A DNA stretch of 34,042 nucleotides from Motiliproteus sp. GTDB lineage: Bacteria > Pseudomonadota > Gammaproteobacteria > Pseudomonadales > Balneatricaceae. This document shows, piece by piece, positions 1 to 7,633 of the stretch. Made by a program: the position numbers and the translations under genes. The notes beneath the pieces were generated by a model. It searched no databases. It was not told the DNA's origin and was given only the letters and a program-made list of their open reading frames with translations. The DNA lies in NCBI GenBank assembly GCA_026196225.1, contig JAPHRD010000016.1, positions 1 through 34,042 on the forward strand. Direction: 5' to 3'. How positions within the stretch are numbered: position 1 is the first letter of the stretch; each line of letters opens with the position of its first letter.

Positions 1-536
1 AGGCGCACCGGTTTACCGGTGATCACTCCAGGGCTACGAACCCGCTTGATGGCTTCGAACTCATCCATCATCCAGCCCATAATTCGGGCGTTGGTATATA
101 CATCCGGTGCCGGTATATCGACTTCTGGCCCGATAAAATCAGCCATCGCCCGCACGTATGCGCGGGACAAGCGCTCCAGTTCCATCGGCGAAAGCTCTTT
201 GGGTTGAACGATGACACCGCCTTTGGCGCCGCCGTAGGGCAATCCCACCAGAGCACACTTGATGGTCATCCATAATCCCAGGGCCTGCACCTCCGCTTGC
301 GTCACCTGCGGATGATAGCGAATCCCCCCCTTGGTAGGCCCAAGCACATCGTTATAGCGACACCGATAACCGGTAAAGTAACGGGTCGAACCATCGTCCA
401 TCCGTACCGGCAGTGCCGACTTGATCACCGCCTTAGGATGCAACAGCGATTCCACCACCTCCGCACTCACCCCCGCATCGGCACCGATCTCCCGTACCCG
501 TTCCAGCGCATCTTCAAACACATCCGTCGTAGCCAT
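1..536 (-). CDS. Glu/Leu/Phe/Val dehydrogenase, N-terminal part (runs off left edge)
   Basis: The N-terminal 178 residues of an NAD(P)-dependent amino-acid dehydrogenase of the glutamate dehydrogenase family, which reversibly deaminates an amino acid to its 2-oxo acid. Reading leftward from ATG 534-536, the protein begins [10 protein letters not shown]. It shows the family blocks RMDDGS (45-50), [11 protein letters not shown] (66-76), the lysine of TIKCA (Lys93), the glycine-rich GGAKGG with Lys105 expected to be catalytic, and IPAPDVYTN near residue 145. The Rossmann domain lies outside the window, so the coenzyme and exact substrate cannot be read. The order of motifs matches the hexameric GdhA-like group common in Pseudomonas relatives. 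It is divergent from the MBL-fold gene, with about 110 bp between them that must hold both promoters. Confidence 0.9.
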   Translation of the reverse strand, partial: MATTDVFEDALERVREIGADAGVSAEVVESLLHPKAVIKSALPVRMDDGSTRYFTGYRCRYNDVLGPTKGGIRYHPQVTQAEVQALGLWMTIKCALVGLPYGGAKGGVIVQPKELSPMELERLSRAYVRAMADFIGPEVDIPAPDVYTNARIMGWMMDEFEAIKRVRSPGVITGKPVR

Positions 537-645
537 ATCCACACCTATCCATCATTGTCAGGAGCCGATTACTAACTCCTTAACGTTGCAGTAACTTTAG
601 ACGCTTCTATAGTTGATAATGTTACTAATCGCCTTGGATAACCTT

Positions 646-1281
646 ATGGAACTGCTCTATCCGGACATCTACCACAGTGCAAATGATCATCCCTTTGGTG
701 ATGAAGTCTGTACCCGTGCGTATCTGGTTACCCGATCGGAAGGTAATTTGCTGTTTTACAGCTCGGCCTCTATCGAAGAGTCCTTTGAATTTATTCACAA
801 CCAGGGCGGACTCTCTGCCCAGTATCTAAACCACCGTGACGAAGCCTCAGCTCATTGTGACCGAGTCAGAGAGCGCTTTGGTGCCCCCTTGAGCTGCCAT
901 CAACTGGAAGCTTTTGCTGTATCCCAACAATGCCAGGTAACCCACACATTTGAAGAACGGCAGTTGCTGAAATCAAATCTTGAGGTGATCCCGACCCCTG
1001 GCCATTGCCCCGGTAGCAGCTGTTATTTATTGACGTTGAATGACCGTCGCTATCTATTTTGCGGTGATACTCTCTACCCCGACCAAGGTCAGTGGACGGT
1101 TTTTGTCGATGATAGCCGTGACGGTGATAAGAGTGAGATGATTAGTAGTCTGGAACTGCTCCGGGAAGTTCCAGTAGACGTTGTTCTTCCCGGACTATTT
1201 GTTGGCAATACTGCCTTTGAGGCGGTTTCTAAAGAGCGCTGGTCCAGCATTATCGACCAATGTTTGCGGCAACTGGGGTGA
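646..1281 (+). CDS. MBL-fold metallohydrolase-like protein with variant metal site
   Basis: A 211-residue protein of the metallo-beta-lactamase fold, probably cytoplasmic, substrate unknown. With the start at ATG 646 it begins MELLYPDIYH. In-frame ATG 619 and TTG 613 lie upstream but have no better ribosome site. The canonical HxHxDH signature is replaced by HRDEASAH (63-70), which resembles the THRDDVADH form of a glyoxalase II-like subgroup. The second metal block TPGHCPGS carries His120, and CGDTL carries Asp141. The usual final histidine is not evident: LPGLFVG stands at 182-187 where PGH would be expected. Folding as an MBL protein is well supported. Hydrolase activity is an inference, because several ligands differ from textbook enzymes. 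It is followed after 130 bp by the DUF938 methyltransferase on the same strand. Confidence 0.75.
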   Translation: MELLYPDIYHSANDHPFGDEVCTRAYLVTRSEGNLLFYSSASIEESFEFIHNQGGLSAQYLNHRDEASAHCDRVRERFGAPLSCHQLEAFAVSQQCQVTHTFEERQLLKSNLEVIPTPGHCPGSSCYLLTLNDRRYLFCGDTLYPDQGQWTVFVDDSRDGDKSEMISSLELLREVPVDVVLPGLFVGNTAFEAVSKERWSSIIDQCLRQLG

Positions 1282-1411
1282 GCAACATATAAACAGAGTA
1301 AATCTGTTGGTCTTTCTCTATTGTTTGACAATTATCAAGTAATAGCCCGGGCAGCCTCCTATAATCCTAAAACCTCCGTACTCCAGACTCCGTCCAGCAG
1401 GCATACCCGTT

Positions 1412-1999
1412 ATGAAACTTACTTCCGGCCACTTTGAATCCAACTCTCAGCCAATCCTCAGTGTTCTGCAGCAGGAGCTGAAACAAAGTGCCGATGTACT
1501 GGAAGTTGCCAGCGGTTACGGTCAACATGCGGATTTCTTCTGCCAACAGCTACCCGGTGTCAGCTGGCAACCCTCAGAGCTGAATGTCGAACTGCTTCCC
1601 AGCATCGTCGCCTATGCTCAGGACAGCCTTAACCAGAATCTAAAGATGCCGATCATTCTCGATGCTTGTGGCGATTGGGAGGTTGATCCGGTTGATGCAA
1701 TTATCAGTATCAACTTGCTGCATGTCTCCCCAAAGCAAGCCTGTAGCGGCCTACTTCGCAACGCAGGAAAACTGCTCAACCCTGAAGGCCTGATATTTTT
1801 CTACGGCCCTTTTATCCGCCCTGATGTGGAAACGGCCGCCAGTAATCTGATGTTTAATCAGCGTCTGAAATCGATGAATCCTGATTGGGGTATCCCGGAA
1901 CTGACTCAAGTTACGGAAGAAGCTGCAGATTACGGCATCGAATTGAAATCAATCTACGAGCTGCCCGCCAACAATGTGATCGTTGTACTAAAAAAATAG
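1412..1999 (+). CDS. DUF938-family class I SAM-dependent methyltransferase
   Basis: A 195-residue protein with a class I methyltransferase fold. The SAM-binding motif I is VLEVASGYGQHA (29-40). The downstream blocks WQPSE, the long SINLLHVSP segment, YGPF and the PANN near the C terminus are the conserved landmarks of DUF938. The family is widespread in proteobacteria, but no substrate is established, so none is proposed. The N terminus (SGHFESNSQPIL) keeps the N-x-x-PIL element but lacks the usual SPA-x-x-RN prefix. It is a monocistronic-looking gene with no clear terminator before the 260-bp gap that precedes the chemotaxis receptor. Confidence 0.85.
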   Translation: MKLTSGHFESNSQPILSVLQQELKQSADVLEVASGYGQHADFFCQQLPGVSWQPSELNVELLPSIVAYAQDSLNQNLKMPIILDACGDWEVDPVDAIISINLLHVSPKQACSGLLRNAGKLLNPEGLIFFYGPFIRPDVETAASNLMFNQRLKSMNPDWGIPELTQVTEEAADYGIELKSIYELPANNVIVVLKK

Positions 2000-2071
2000 C
2001 ACCAAGAAAATAGTACTGAAAAATAGACGACTGCTTTGTAATTTCAGACTGCCAACGATATTCATCCCACC

Positions 2072-2099
2072 CTATCTATTGATCTCGGTCTATAGATAG
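2072..2099. repeat. 8-bp inverted repeat CTATCTAT / ATAGATAG
   Basis: CTATCTAT at 2072-2079 and ATAGATAG at 2092-2099 are exact reverse complements separated by 12 bases. The site sits in the gap between the DUF938 gene and the chemotaxis receptor, about 160 bp before the receptor start. It has no T-tract, so it looks more like a protein-binding site than a terminator. Its function is not known. Confidence 0.4.
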
Positions 2100-2186
2100 A
2101 ACTATTTGAAAAATATCAATTTTGATTAATATCGCATTTAGTGATAATTATTCAAAATCGCTTATTCCATCGTCACCTGCAGCCAT

Positions 2187-2203
2187 GTGTAGTTGTACTA
2201 CAC
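2187..2203. promoter_or_regulatory. Palindromic candidate operator upstream of the NIT-domain receptor
   Basis: A perfect 7-bp dyad, GTGTAGT, a 3-base TGT spacer, then ACTACAC, lies 58 bp before the receptor ATG. Its tight symmetry and position suit a repressor or activator site, or a small hairpin in the leader. No matching consensus is recognised, and no sigma-28 type flagellar promoter was evident nearby. Confidence 0.45.
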
Positions 2204-2261
2204 TTCAGTCTATGTGTCTGCCGGTCGGATATGATGATGTTTTCAATGGAGGGGATCGAAA

Positions 2262-4256
2262 ATGCATGCTGTTCTGGCTAATCGCTCTATCAGGTTCAAA
2301 TTGTTCCTGGCTGTATTGTTGCCATTAATCGGGTTTACCATTTTCGGTATCAACCATATCATCAACAACTATCGTCTCCAGCAGGAGATGATCTACCTGG
2401 ACGGCATGACCCAGCTGGCCCGCTACAACAGTGCTCTGGTCCACGAGCTGCAAAAAGAGCGTGGTATGTCAGCTGGCTACATCGGATCCAAAGGCAGCGC
2501 CTTCAAAGACAAGCTACCCAAGCAACGCGAGCTAACCAATGGAGCCCTCGCTTCGCTGAACCAATACTTAGCATCAGCCCAGCTACCCCAGTCAATTCTC
2601 GATCTGATGTCTACAACCCAGCAATCACTGGACAAACGTAACGGGGTACGCGCCAAAATAGACAGCCTGGAGATGGGGCTGGGGGCGGCGGTTAAATACT
2701 ACACCGGCATGAACGCTCAACTCCTCAGTATCGTCGATAAAGTTGCCAACGAGGCAACACAACCCGACTTGGTGCGCCAGGCCACCGCTTTCGGTAGCTT
2801 CCTCCAGTTCAAAGAGCGCGCGGGCATCGAACGTGCCGTGCTGAGCAACACCTTCGCCAAAGACACATTCACCGGCGGTTTATTTGCTCGCTTTGTTAGT
2901 CTGTTAGCCGAGCAGAAAGCTTATGAAGCTTCATTCCGTGCCCACGGCCTACCAAAACATATTGGGTTTATGGATCAAACTTTGGTGGGGAACGACGTCA
3001 ACGAAGTTAAACGCTTACGGGACTTAGCATTGAGCAAAGGCGTTGAAGGTGGCTTTGGTATCGATCCCACCTATTGGTTCAAAGTTAAGACTGGCCGTAT
3101 CAATTTGCTGAAAAAGGTCGACGACCACCTTTCTGGAGAGCTGCTAGATTTCAATGCCACATTAATCAATAAATCCACCTCGGCGCTCTATAGTGCTATT
3201 GCCCTGGTTGCCATTCCGCTGCTGCTAACCTTATTGATTTCGGTATTCGTTACTCGTCTGCTGAATCGTGACCTGCGCCAGATCCAGCAAACGGTTAACG
3301 AAGTTGCCACTAACTGTGATCTGACCCAACAGGCTGATGTTAAATCAAAGGATGAACTGGGTGAACTATCCGGTTCCTTCAACAGCATGGTAAATAGCTT
3401 CCGGGATATCATCAGCGAGGTACGAGACGCCTGCTCGCAGGTCAGCGAAGCTTCGTTACACACCGCTAAGGTCAGTCAGGAAGTGGTCAATAATGTCGAC
3501 ACCGGATTTCAGCAGACTGATATGGTCGCTACCGCAATGAATGAGATGGCCGCCACTGTCAACGAGATCGCACAGAATGCAGTAAGCGCCTCCGAAGCGA
3601 CCCGCGCAGCCAATGAACAAGCCCAGCATGGTGACCACGAAGTTGAAGCGACTGTAACCATGATCTCCAATCTGGCAGATGAGCTGCGTACCGCTTCGAA
3701 AATCATTCAAAGCCTGCAACAGAATAGCAACGAGGTGGGGAGCTTTATCGAAACCATCGAAAACATCTCCGAACGCACCAACCTATTAGCTTTAAACGCG
3801 GCTATCGAAGCTGCCCGAGCCGGTGAGGCCGGTCGAGGCTTTGCGGTGGTTGCCGATGAAGTTCGATCATTGTCGATTCAGACCAAGGGTTCTACCCAGG
3901 AAATCGCCGCCATGACTGGCAAACTGCAATCGGAAGCCCAGCGCGCAGTAGATGCGATGAATAGAGGGTTGGAGCTGGTGGATTCCAGTGTTACAGAGAT
4001 CAATGGAACCCGAGAAAATCTAAATAAAATCGTCACTCAAGCAGATCATCAAGCACAGATGAATGAGCAGATCGCCACCGCTTCGGAGGAACAATCCTCG
4101 GTGGCGGAAGACATCAACAAGAATGTAATGAGTATTCGAGATATCTACGAAGACACTCGCAACCACTCCAACCAACTGGAAGAAGCCAGCCGCAGACTGG
4201 GGGATCTATCCAATCGCCTGGAATCGGTCGTCAGCCGGTTTAAGGTGAATCGTTAG
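2262..4256 (+). CDS. Methyl-accepting chemotaxis protein with NIT sensor domain
   Basis: A 664-residue inner-membrane chemoreceptor. It has a first membrane helix at about 12-31, a periplasmic NIT (nitrate/nitrite-sensing type) domain at about 45-300 starting with the hallmark [18 protein letters not shown] region (59-76), a second helix at about 309-333, a HAMP domain to about 384, and a cytoplasmic signalling coiled coil. The tip [19 protein letters not shown] (504-522) followed by [13 protein letters not shown] is the CheA/CheW-binding hairpin, fully conserved. The start is set by GGAGGGG at 2248-2254, six to seven bases before ATG 2262. There is no CheR-binding C-terminal pentapeptide. 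NIT domains are reported to sense nitrate or nitrite in some proteins, but the ligand here is only inferred. It converges on the HD-GYP gene with an 8-bp gap and no visible terminator. Confidence 0.95.
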   Translation: MHAVLANRSIRFKLFLAVLLPLIGFTIFGINHIINNYRLQQEMIYLDGMTQLARYNSALVHELQKERGMSAGYIGSKGSAFKDKLPKQRELTNGALASLNQYLASAQLPQSILDLMSTTQQSLDKRNGVRAKIDSLEMGLGAAVKYYTGMNAQLLSIVDKVANEATQPDLVRQATAFGSFLQFKERAGIERAVLSNTFAKDTFTGGLFARFVSLLAEQKAYEASFRAHGLPKHIGFMDQTLVGNDVNEVKRLRDLALSKGVEGGFGIDPTYWFKVKTGRINLLKKVDDHLSGELLDFNATLINKSTSALYSAIALVAIPLLLTLLISVFVTRLLNRDLRQIQQTVNEVATNCDLTQQADVKSKDELGELSGSFNSMVNSFRDIISEVRDACSQVSEASLHTAKVSQEVVNNVDTGFQQTDMVATAMNEMAATVNEIAQNAVSASEATRAANEQAQHGDHEVEATVTMISNLADELRTASKIIQSLQQNSNEVGSFIETIENISERTNLLALNAAIEAARAGEAGRGFAVVADEVRSLSIQTKGSTQEIAAMTGKLQSEAQRAVDAMNRGLELVDSSVTEINGTRENLNKIVTQADHQAQMNEQIATASEEQSSVAEDINKNVMSIRDIYEDTRNHSNQLEEASRRLGDLSNRLESVVSRFKVNR

Positions 4257-4264
4257 AAAAACAA

Positions 4265-5521
4265 CTATCGCAATAAGTAGCGAGCCAGCATCTGGCGAAA
4301 AACCTGCTCCAGCTGCTGGTTATTCATGCCTGAAACCTTCTCGTGCCACTGTGTGGCATAGCTACAAAACAGCTCAGCCAGCTGTGGATCAAAATGGCTT
4401 CCTGCATCGTCTGCAATAATTTCCAGTGTCCGCTCCAGCGGATAAGGTTGTTTGTATGGCCGCTCGCTGGAGAGTGCATCAAAGACATCGGACAGGGCAA
4501 ATATTCTGGCCTCCAACGGGATATCCTCGCCGACCACTCCTGCCGGATAACCGCTACCATCGTACTTCTCATGGTGGTTGGCAATAACTTGACTGGCACC
4601 TTCCAATGCCTGCTGCTGGGCAACCAGCTCCACTCCTTTGTCTACGTGCGTGCGCATTTCAGCCACTTCATCATCCGTTAACCGGCCCGGTTTCAGCAGA
4701 ATGGAATCGGTAATCCCGATTTTGCCGATATCATGAAGAAGAGCCCCCTGGAGCAAACCTCGCATCCGATCTGCAGACAACTCCAGTAACTCTCCCATCC
4801 AGGCGCTATAGATCACCACTCGATAGTTGTGCTCGTTTGTATCGCTGTCTCGCAAAGCCACCGCTCGTCCCATGGATAGCAAGAGATTACTGTGGCTTTC
4901 CAAGAGCTGCTGCTGCTTTTCCAAAAGCGTCGAATACTGTCGACTAACTAATGGAAAAATCATAACGGCCAGCAACAGAGCAGTAATCAAAATAAACGCC
5001 AAAGTCACATCCCGATTACGCTTCAAATTGGCGATCATATAAGGCGGCAAATCAAAGGTGGTACTTATTGTCCATTCACTTCCCTCTGGCGTAATAACAT
5101 GGCCGGAGAAAAATACCGACCTCATATTGCCGATATCGTAGAAGGGAGTAAAAAGGTGGTGGTCGGTGGGGGCAGGATAGCGCCATTGCAGTTGGTCCAA
5201 ACGTTGAATCACACCGGCATCATCGACTGAAGCGTACTGGGTTCCATCAACCGTAACCAAGATGTCGTCCAGCTGGTGTGTTTCCGAGGCCTCACTGAGC
5301 AACACCGGTATTAATTGCGGATGCTCTTTCTCCGCTTTCATCAAATGCTCCAGCAGCTTAGTTACCGCACTGGCATTGTCCTCAAACCGCCTCTCCAGAG
5401 CACTATCAACAATCTCGCTATAGATTATCAATAGACCTACAGCAGAGATCACCATGGCCAGTAGCAGCGCCATAGCAACTCTTATTAAAAAGCCCGATTT
5501 TGGATTTTTGGGAAGATCCAT
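4265..5521 (-). CDS. Membrane HD-GYP domain phosphodiesterase (c-di-GMP)
   Basis: A 418-residue protein with two membrane helices (about 12-34 and 172-192) enclosing a periplasmic sensor of about 135 residues with no named fold, then a cytoplasmic HD-GYP domain. Catalytic features are intact: LLHDIGK with His263/Asp264, the GYP block HHEKYDGSGYP (316-326), His292 in THVDKG, and SDVFDAL with Asp345. HD-GYP enzymes hydrolyse c-di-GMP through pGpG to GMP at a di- or trinuclear iron centre, so this protein should lower c-di-GMP in response to a periplasmic signal. The start has AGAGGG just upstream on the minus strand. The convergent receptor gene may hint at a shared motility role, but the layout alone does not show it. 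Confidence 0.92.
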   Translation of the reverse strand: MDLPKNPKSGFLIRVAMALLLAMVISAVGLLIIYSEIVDSALERRFEDNASAVTKLLEHLMKAEKEHPQLIPVLLSEASETHQLDDILVTVDGTQYASVDDAGVIQRLDQLQWRYPAPTDHHLFTPFYDIGNMRSVFFSGHVITPEGSEWTISTTFDLPPYMIANLKRNRDVTLAFILITALLLAVMIFPLVSRQYSTLLEKQQQLLESHSNLLLSMGRAVALRDSDTNEHNYRVVIYSAWMGELLELSADRMRGLLQGALLHDIGKIGITDSILLKPGRLTDDEVAEMRTHVDKGVELVAQQQALEGASQVIANHHEKYDGSGYPAGVVGEDIPLEARIFALSDVFDALSSERPYKQPYPLERTLEIIADDAGSHFDPQLAELFCSYATQWHEKVSGMNNQQLEQVFRQMLARYLLR

Positions 5522-5705
5522 TAGTACCCTCTTCCGTGATCGATCAGCGGAATCCCCTGTTCCTTAACGATACAACATCAGTCCCCCAAAACGGTAGGTA
5601 GTCGCGTCAATTCTAATTCTAAAAGGGCTATCAGATAGGTTTGTCACAAAATTAGCCAAGATCAATTCCAGCAACAATAAATCTAACAATCATATTTATC
5701 GTATT

Positions 5706-5724
5706 AATAATAATTATCATTTGC
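5706..5724 (+). promoter_or_regulatory. Fur-box-like site upstream of LbtU-type porin
   Basis: The 19-base stretch AATAATAATTATCATTTGC matches the classical Fur consensus GATAATGATAATCATTATC at 14 of 19 positions by hand alignment. It lies about 80 bp before the porin ATG in a strongly AT-rich promoter region. This fits iron-repressed control of a siderophore porin. AT-rich DNA gives chance matches, so the call is moderate. Confidence 0.5.
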
Positions 5725-5802
5725 ATTACTATCCGTTTCCAGATGTTGGATTCCCCATCATACATTCTGCAATTGCTCACCAATTTAGAGGTTTGAAAGA
5801 CG

Positions 5803-6906
5803 ATGATTAAGAAGGCCTGCTACGCCCTTTCCGCCGCAACACTGCTTACCAGCAGCGTTCCCGCCATGGCAGCTAACGCAGAGATCGAAGCACTAAAGCA
5901 GCAGATTGCTGCCTTGGAATCTCGCCTCAATGCTCAGGAAGAGAAAGAGATGAAGCGTGAAGAACAAAGCACGTCTTCCAGCTCTATCGCTGACCGAGTA
6001 ACCATCTCCGGTGCGGTTGAAATCGAAGCTTCCGCCTCTGATAAGACCGATTGGGCCGACGACTCTAACAGCGATATTGTTGTCGCCACTATGGAGCTGG
6101 GCATTGCCGCTCAAATTACTGACACCATTGATGCCGAAGTCGTGCTGCTGCATGAAGAAGATGAGCCTGACGATATCGTTGTAGATGTTGCCGTAATCAA
6201 CTTTAACGACATTGCTGGCAGCAACGCCCACGTCACTCTGGGTAAACAATACGTTCCATTTGGCGCCTTCGAAACCAACTTGGTAAACGACTCTCTGGTA
6301 TTAGAACTGGCCGAGACGCAAGAAACGGCCGCACTGGTTGGCTGGGAAAACAACGGTTTCAGCATCGCTGCATACGCCTTTAACGGTGACATCGATACCA
6401 ACAACGACACCGTAGAAAACTTCGGCGTAAGCATCGGCTACGGTAACGACGACTTCGCCGTAGGCATCGACTACATCAGCAACGTACTCGACAGCGACGG
6501 TATCAGCGGCACAGTTACCGCTAGTACTGAAGACTATGCCGGTGTCGCAGTGCACGGCATGTTCAATATCGGAGGCGCCAGCCTCATCGCCGAATACCTC
6601 AATATAGACACCCTGGACGGTAGTAAAGTAACAGGTGTAACAGGCAACATCGATCCTGAAGCCTTGCAACTGGAAGCTGCGTTTGCTGCAGGCGACTTCA
6701 CCATCGCTATCGCTTACCAGGAAACTGACGACGCACAACAACTAGGCCTTCCTGAAGAGCGTATCTCTCTGGGTGCCAGCACCGACCTGGATGAGAACGT
6801 CTCTCTAGCAGTCGAAATCTGGCACGACGAAGACTACAGTGTTGCAGACGGTGGCACCGGCAAAGAAGCTGACAGCATTGTTGCTCAAGTCGGCGTTTCT
6901 TTCTAA
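5803..6906 (+). CDS. LbtU family siderophore porin-like outer-membrane protein
   Basis: A 367-residue outer-membrane protein. It has a signal peptide with probable cleavage after AMA (residue 23), a short coiled coil (EIEALKQQIAALESRLNAQ, about 27-45), then alternating beta-strand sequence ending in ...VGVSF, the terminal phenylalanine expected of barrel proteins. The block VTLGKQYVPFGAFETNLVND followed by LELAETQETAALVGWE is characteristic of LbtU, the receptor that takes up legiobactin in Legionella without TonB. The start is chosen at ATG 5803, which begins the signal peptide. A Fur-box-like site upstream and hemerythrin downstream support an iron link. The siderophore is unknown, and no siderophore synthesis gene is nearby, so scavenging of a foreign siderophore is possible. 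It is rich in Asp/Glu, unlike its neighbours. Confidence 0.82.
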   Translation: MIKKACYALSAATLLTSSVPAMAANAEIEALKQQIAALESRLNAQEEKEMKREEQSTSSSSIADRVTISGAVEIEASASDKTDWADDSNSDIVVATMELGIAAQITDTIDAEVVLLHEEDEPDDIVVDVAVINFNDIAGSNAHVTLGKQYVPFGAFETNLVNDSLVLELAETQETAALVGWENNGFSIAAYAFNGDIDTNNDTVENFGVSIGYGNDDFAVGIDYISNVLDSDGISGTVTASTEDYAGVAVHGMFNIGGASLIAEYLNIDTLDGSKVTGVTGNIDPEALQLEAAFAAGDFTIAIAYQETDDAQQLGLPEERISLGASTDLDENVSLAVEIWHDEDYSVADGGTGKEADSIVAQVGVSF

Positions 6907-6925
6907 TCACAGACTCCCCCGAAGT

Positions 6926-6954
6926 CCGGCGACTGTTACCAGAACAGTCGTCGG
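6926..6954 (+). terminator. Hairpin after the LbtU-like gene (no T-tract)
   Basis: A 12-bp stem (CCGGCGACTGTT with AACAGTCGTCGG, one G-U pair) closes a 5-base loop 20 bases after the stop. It is a strong hairpin but lacks a following T-run, so it may be a weak terminator or an mRNA 3'-end stabiliser. Confidence 0.5.
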
Positions 6955-7076
6955 CAATTAGCTGACGCTACGCGCCAAAGTGCCATCAGGTCCCAAGACT
7001 AGATCATACATACCAGCCCCCTCCTATTACCCGCACCCCAAAGTACAATTAATTTCATTATTATGACCACTCCAGC

Positions 7077-7096
7077 CTAATTACCCGTATAATTAG
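7077..7096. promoter_or_regulatory. 20-bp palindromic operator candidate of bacteriohemerythrin promoter
   Basis: CTAATTA and TAATTAG are exact reverse complements with a 6-base CCCGTA spacer. The site ends 6 bases before a perfect TATAAT at 7103-7108, so it covers the -35 region, where only a 3/6 match (ATTACC, 7080-7085) is seen. That geometry is usual for a regulator that either blocks or replaces -35 recognition. It is not an FNR site (TTGAT-N4-ATCAA), and I do not recognise the cognate regulator. Confidence 0.5.
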
Positions 7097-7102
7097 AATG
7101 GT

Positions 7103-7108
7103 TATAAT
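7103..7108 (+). promoter_or_regulatory. -10 element TATAAT for bacteriohemerythrin
   Basis: A perfect TATAAT lies 33 bases upstream of the hemerythrin start codon and predicts a transcript start near 7115, giving a leader of about 25 bases. The -35 is poor, which suggests an activator or an alternative contact through the adjoining palindrome. Confidence 0.5.
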
Positions 7109-7140
7109 AAAAACATTCAAATCATCTAATAGAAGTAGTA

Positions 7141-7536
7141 ATGATTGATATTCAATGGGACTGCAAATTCGCGCTGGGTCACAAGAAGATTGACTTCGAG
7201 CATCAAATTTTTCTGGAATTGCTCAAGTCGGTAAGCGACCTGCCTGCAGACTCTGAAAAAATCCCCCGCACTTTGCAGGAAGTAGAGAAGTACGCTGAGT
7301 TTCACTTTCTCAGCGAAGAAAACTTGATGATAGATATCAACTATTCCCGCCTTGCTGAGCATGAACAAGAGCACAAACGCCTGCTGGCGGCCCTTCAAGA
7401 CAACGTCCATAAATTGAATGACGGGGTTATCAACCTGGAGGATGTGATCGAATTTCTATTCGAGTGGTTTGCACTCCATACCACCCGTTGTGATGCAGAG
7501 CTAGCGAAGTACATTAACAATCGGGATTCGCTATAA
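7141..7536 (+). CDS. Bacteriohemerythrin (single-domain di-iron oxygen-binding protein)
   Basis: A 131-residue cytoplasmic four-helix-bundle protein that binds oxygen at a non-haem di-iron site. The full ligand set is readable: His21 (IDFEH), His55 and Glu59 (FHFLSEE), His74 and His78 (HEQEH), and His113 and Asp118 (HTTRCD). The length equals the usual single-domain form. Bacterial members have been linked to oxygen delivery, aerotaxis or iron/oxygen sensing. With a chemoreceptor and an iron-uptake porin upstream, either role is plausible but not shown. The ribosome site is weak (AGAAG at 7131). It has its own promoter with a palindrome and shares a bidirectional terminator with pckA. Confidence 0.93.
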   Translation: MIDIQWDCKFALGHKKIDFEHQIFLELLKSVSDLPADSEKIPRTLQEVEKYAEFHFLSEENLMIDINYSRLAEHEQEHKRLLAALQDNVHKLNDGVINLEDVIEFLFEWFALHTTRCDAELAKYINNRDSL

Positions 7537-7571
7537 ATCAGTTCTGATCTTGCACTATTTCTCTGCAATAA

Positions 7572-7600
7572 AAAAAGGAGACGCTCTGCGTCTCCTTTTT
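7572..7600. terminator. Bidirectional intrinsic terminator between bacteriohemerythrin and pckA
   Basis: An 8-bp G/C-rich stem (GGAGACGC with GCGTCTCC) and 3-base loop are flanked by an A-run on the left and a T-run on the right, so it works in both directions. It closes the hemerythrin transcript on the plus strand and the pckA transcript on the minus strand. Confidence 0.9.
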
Positions 7601-7633
7601 GTTTCTAGCTAGATAACCCAGCAATCAAACCCC

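Noticed and set aside
6301-6741. A 146-codon minus-strand frame opposite the LbtU-like gene
   Set aside because: The repetitive Val/Asp/Ala composition is a mirror of the barrel protein's codons; no signal, no ribosome site.
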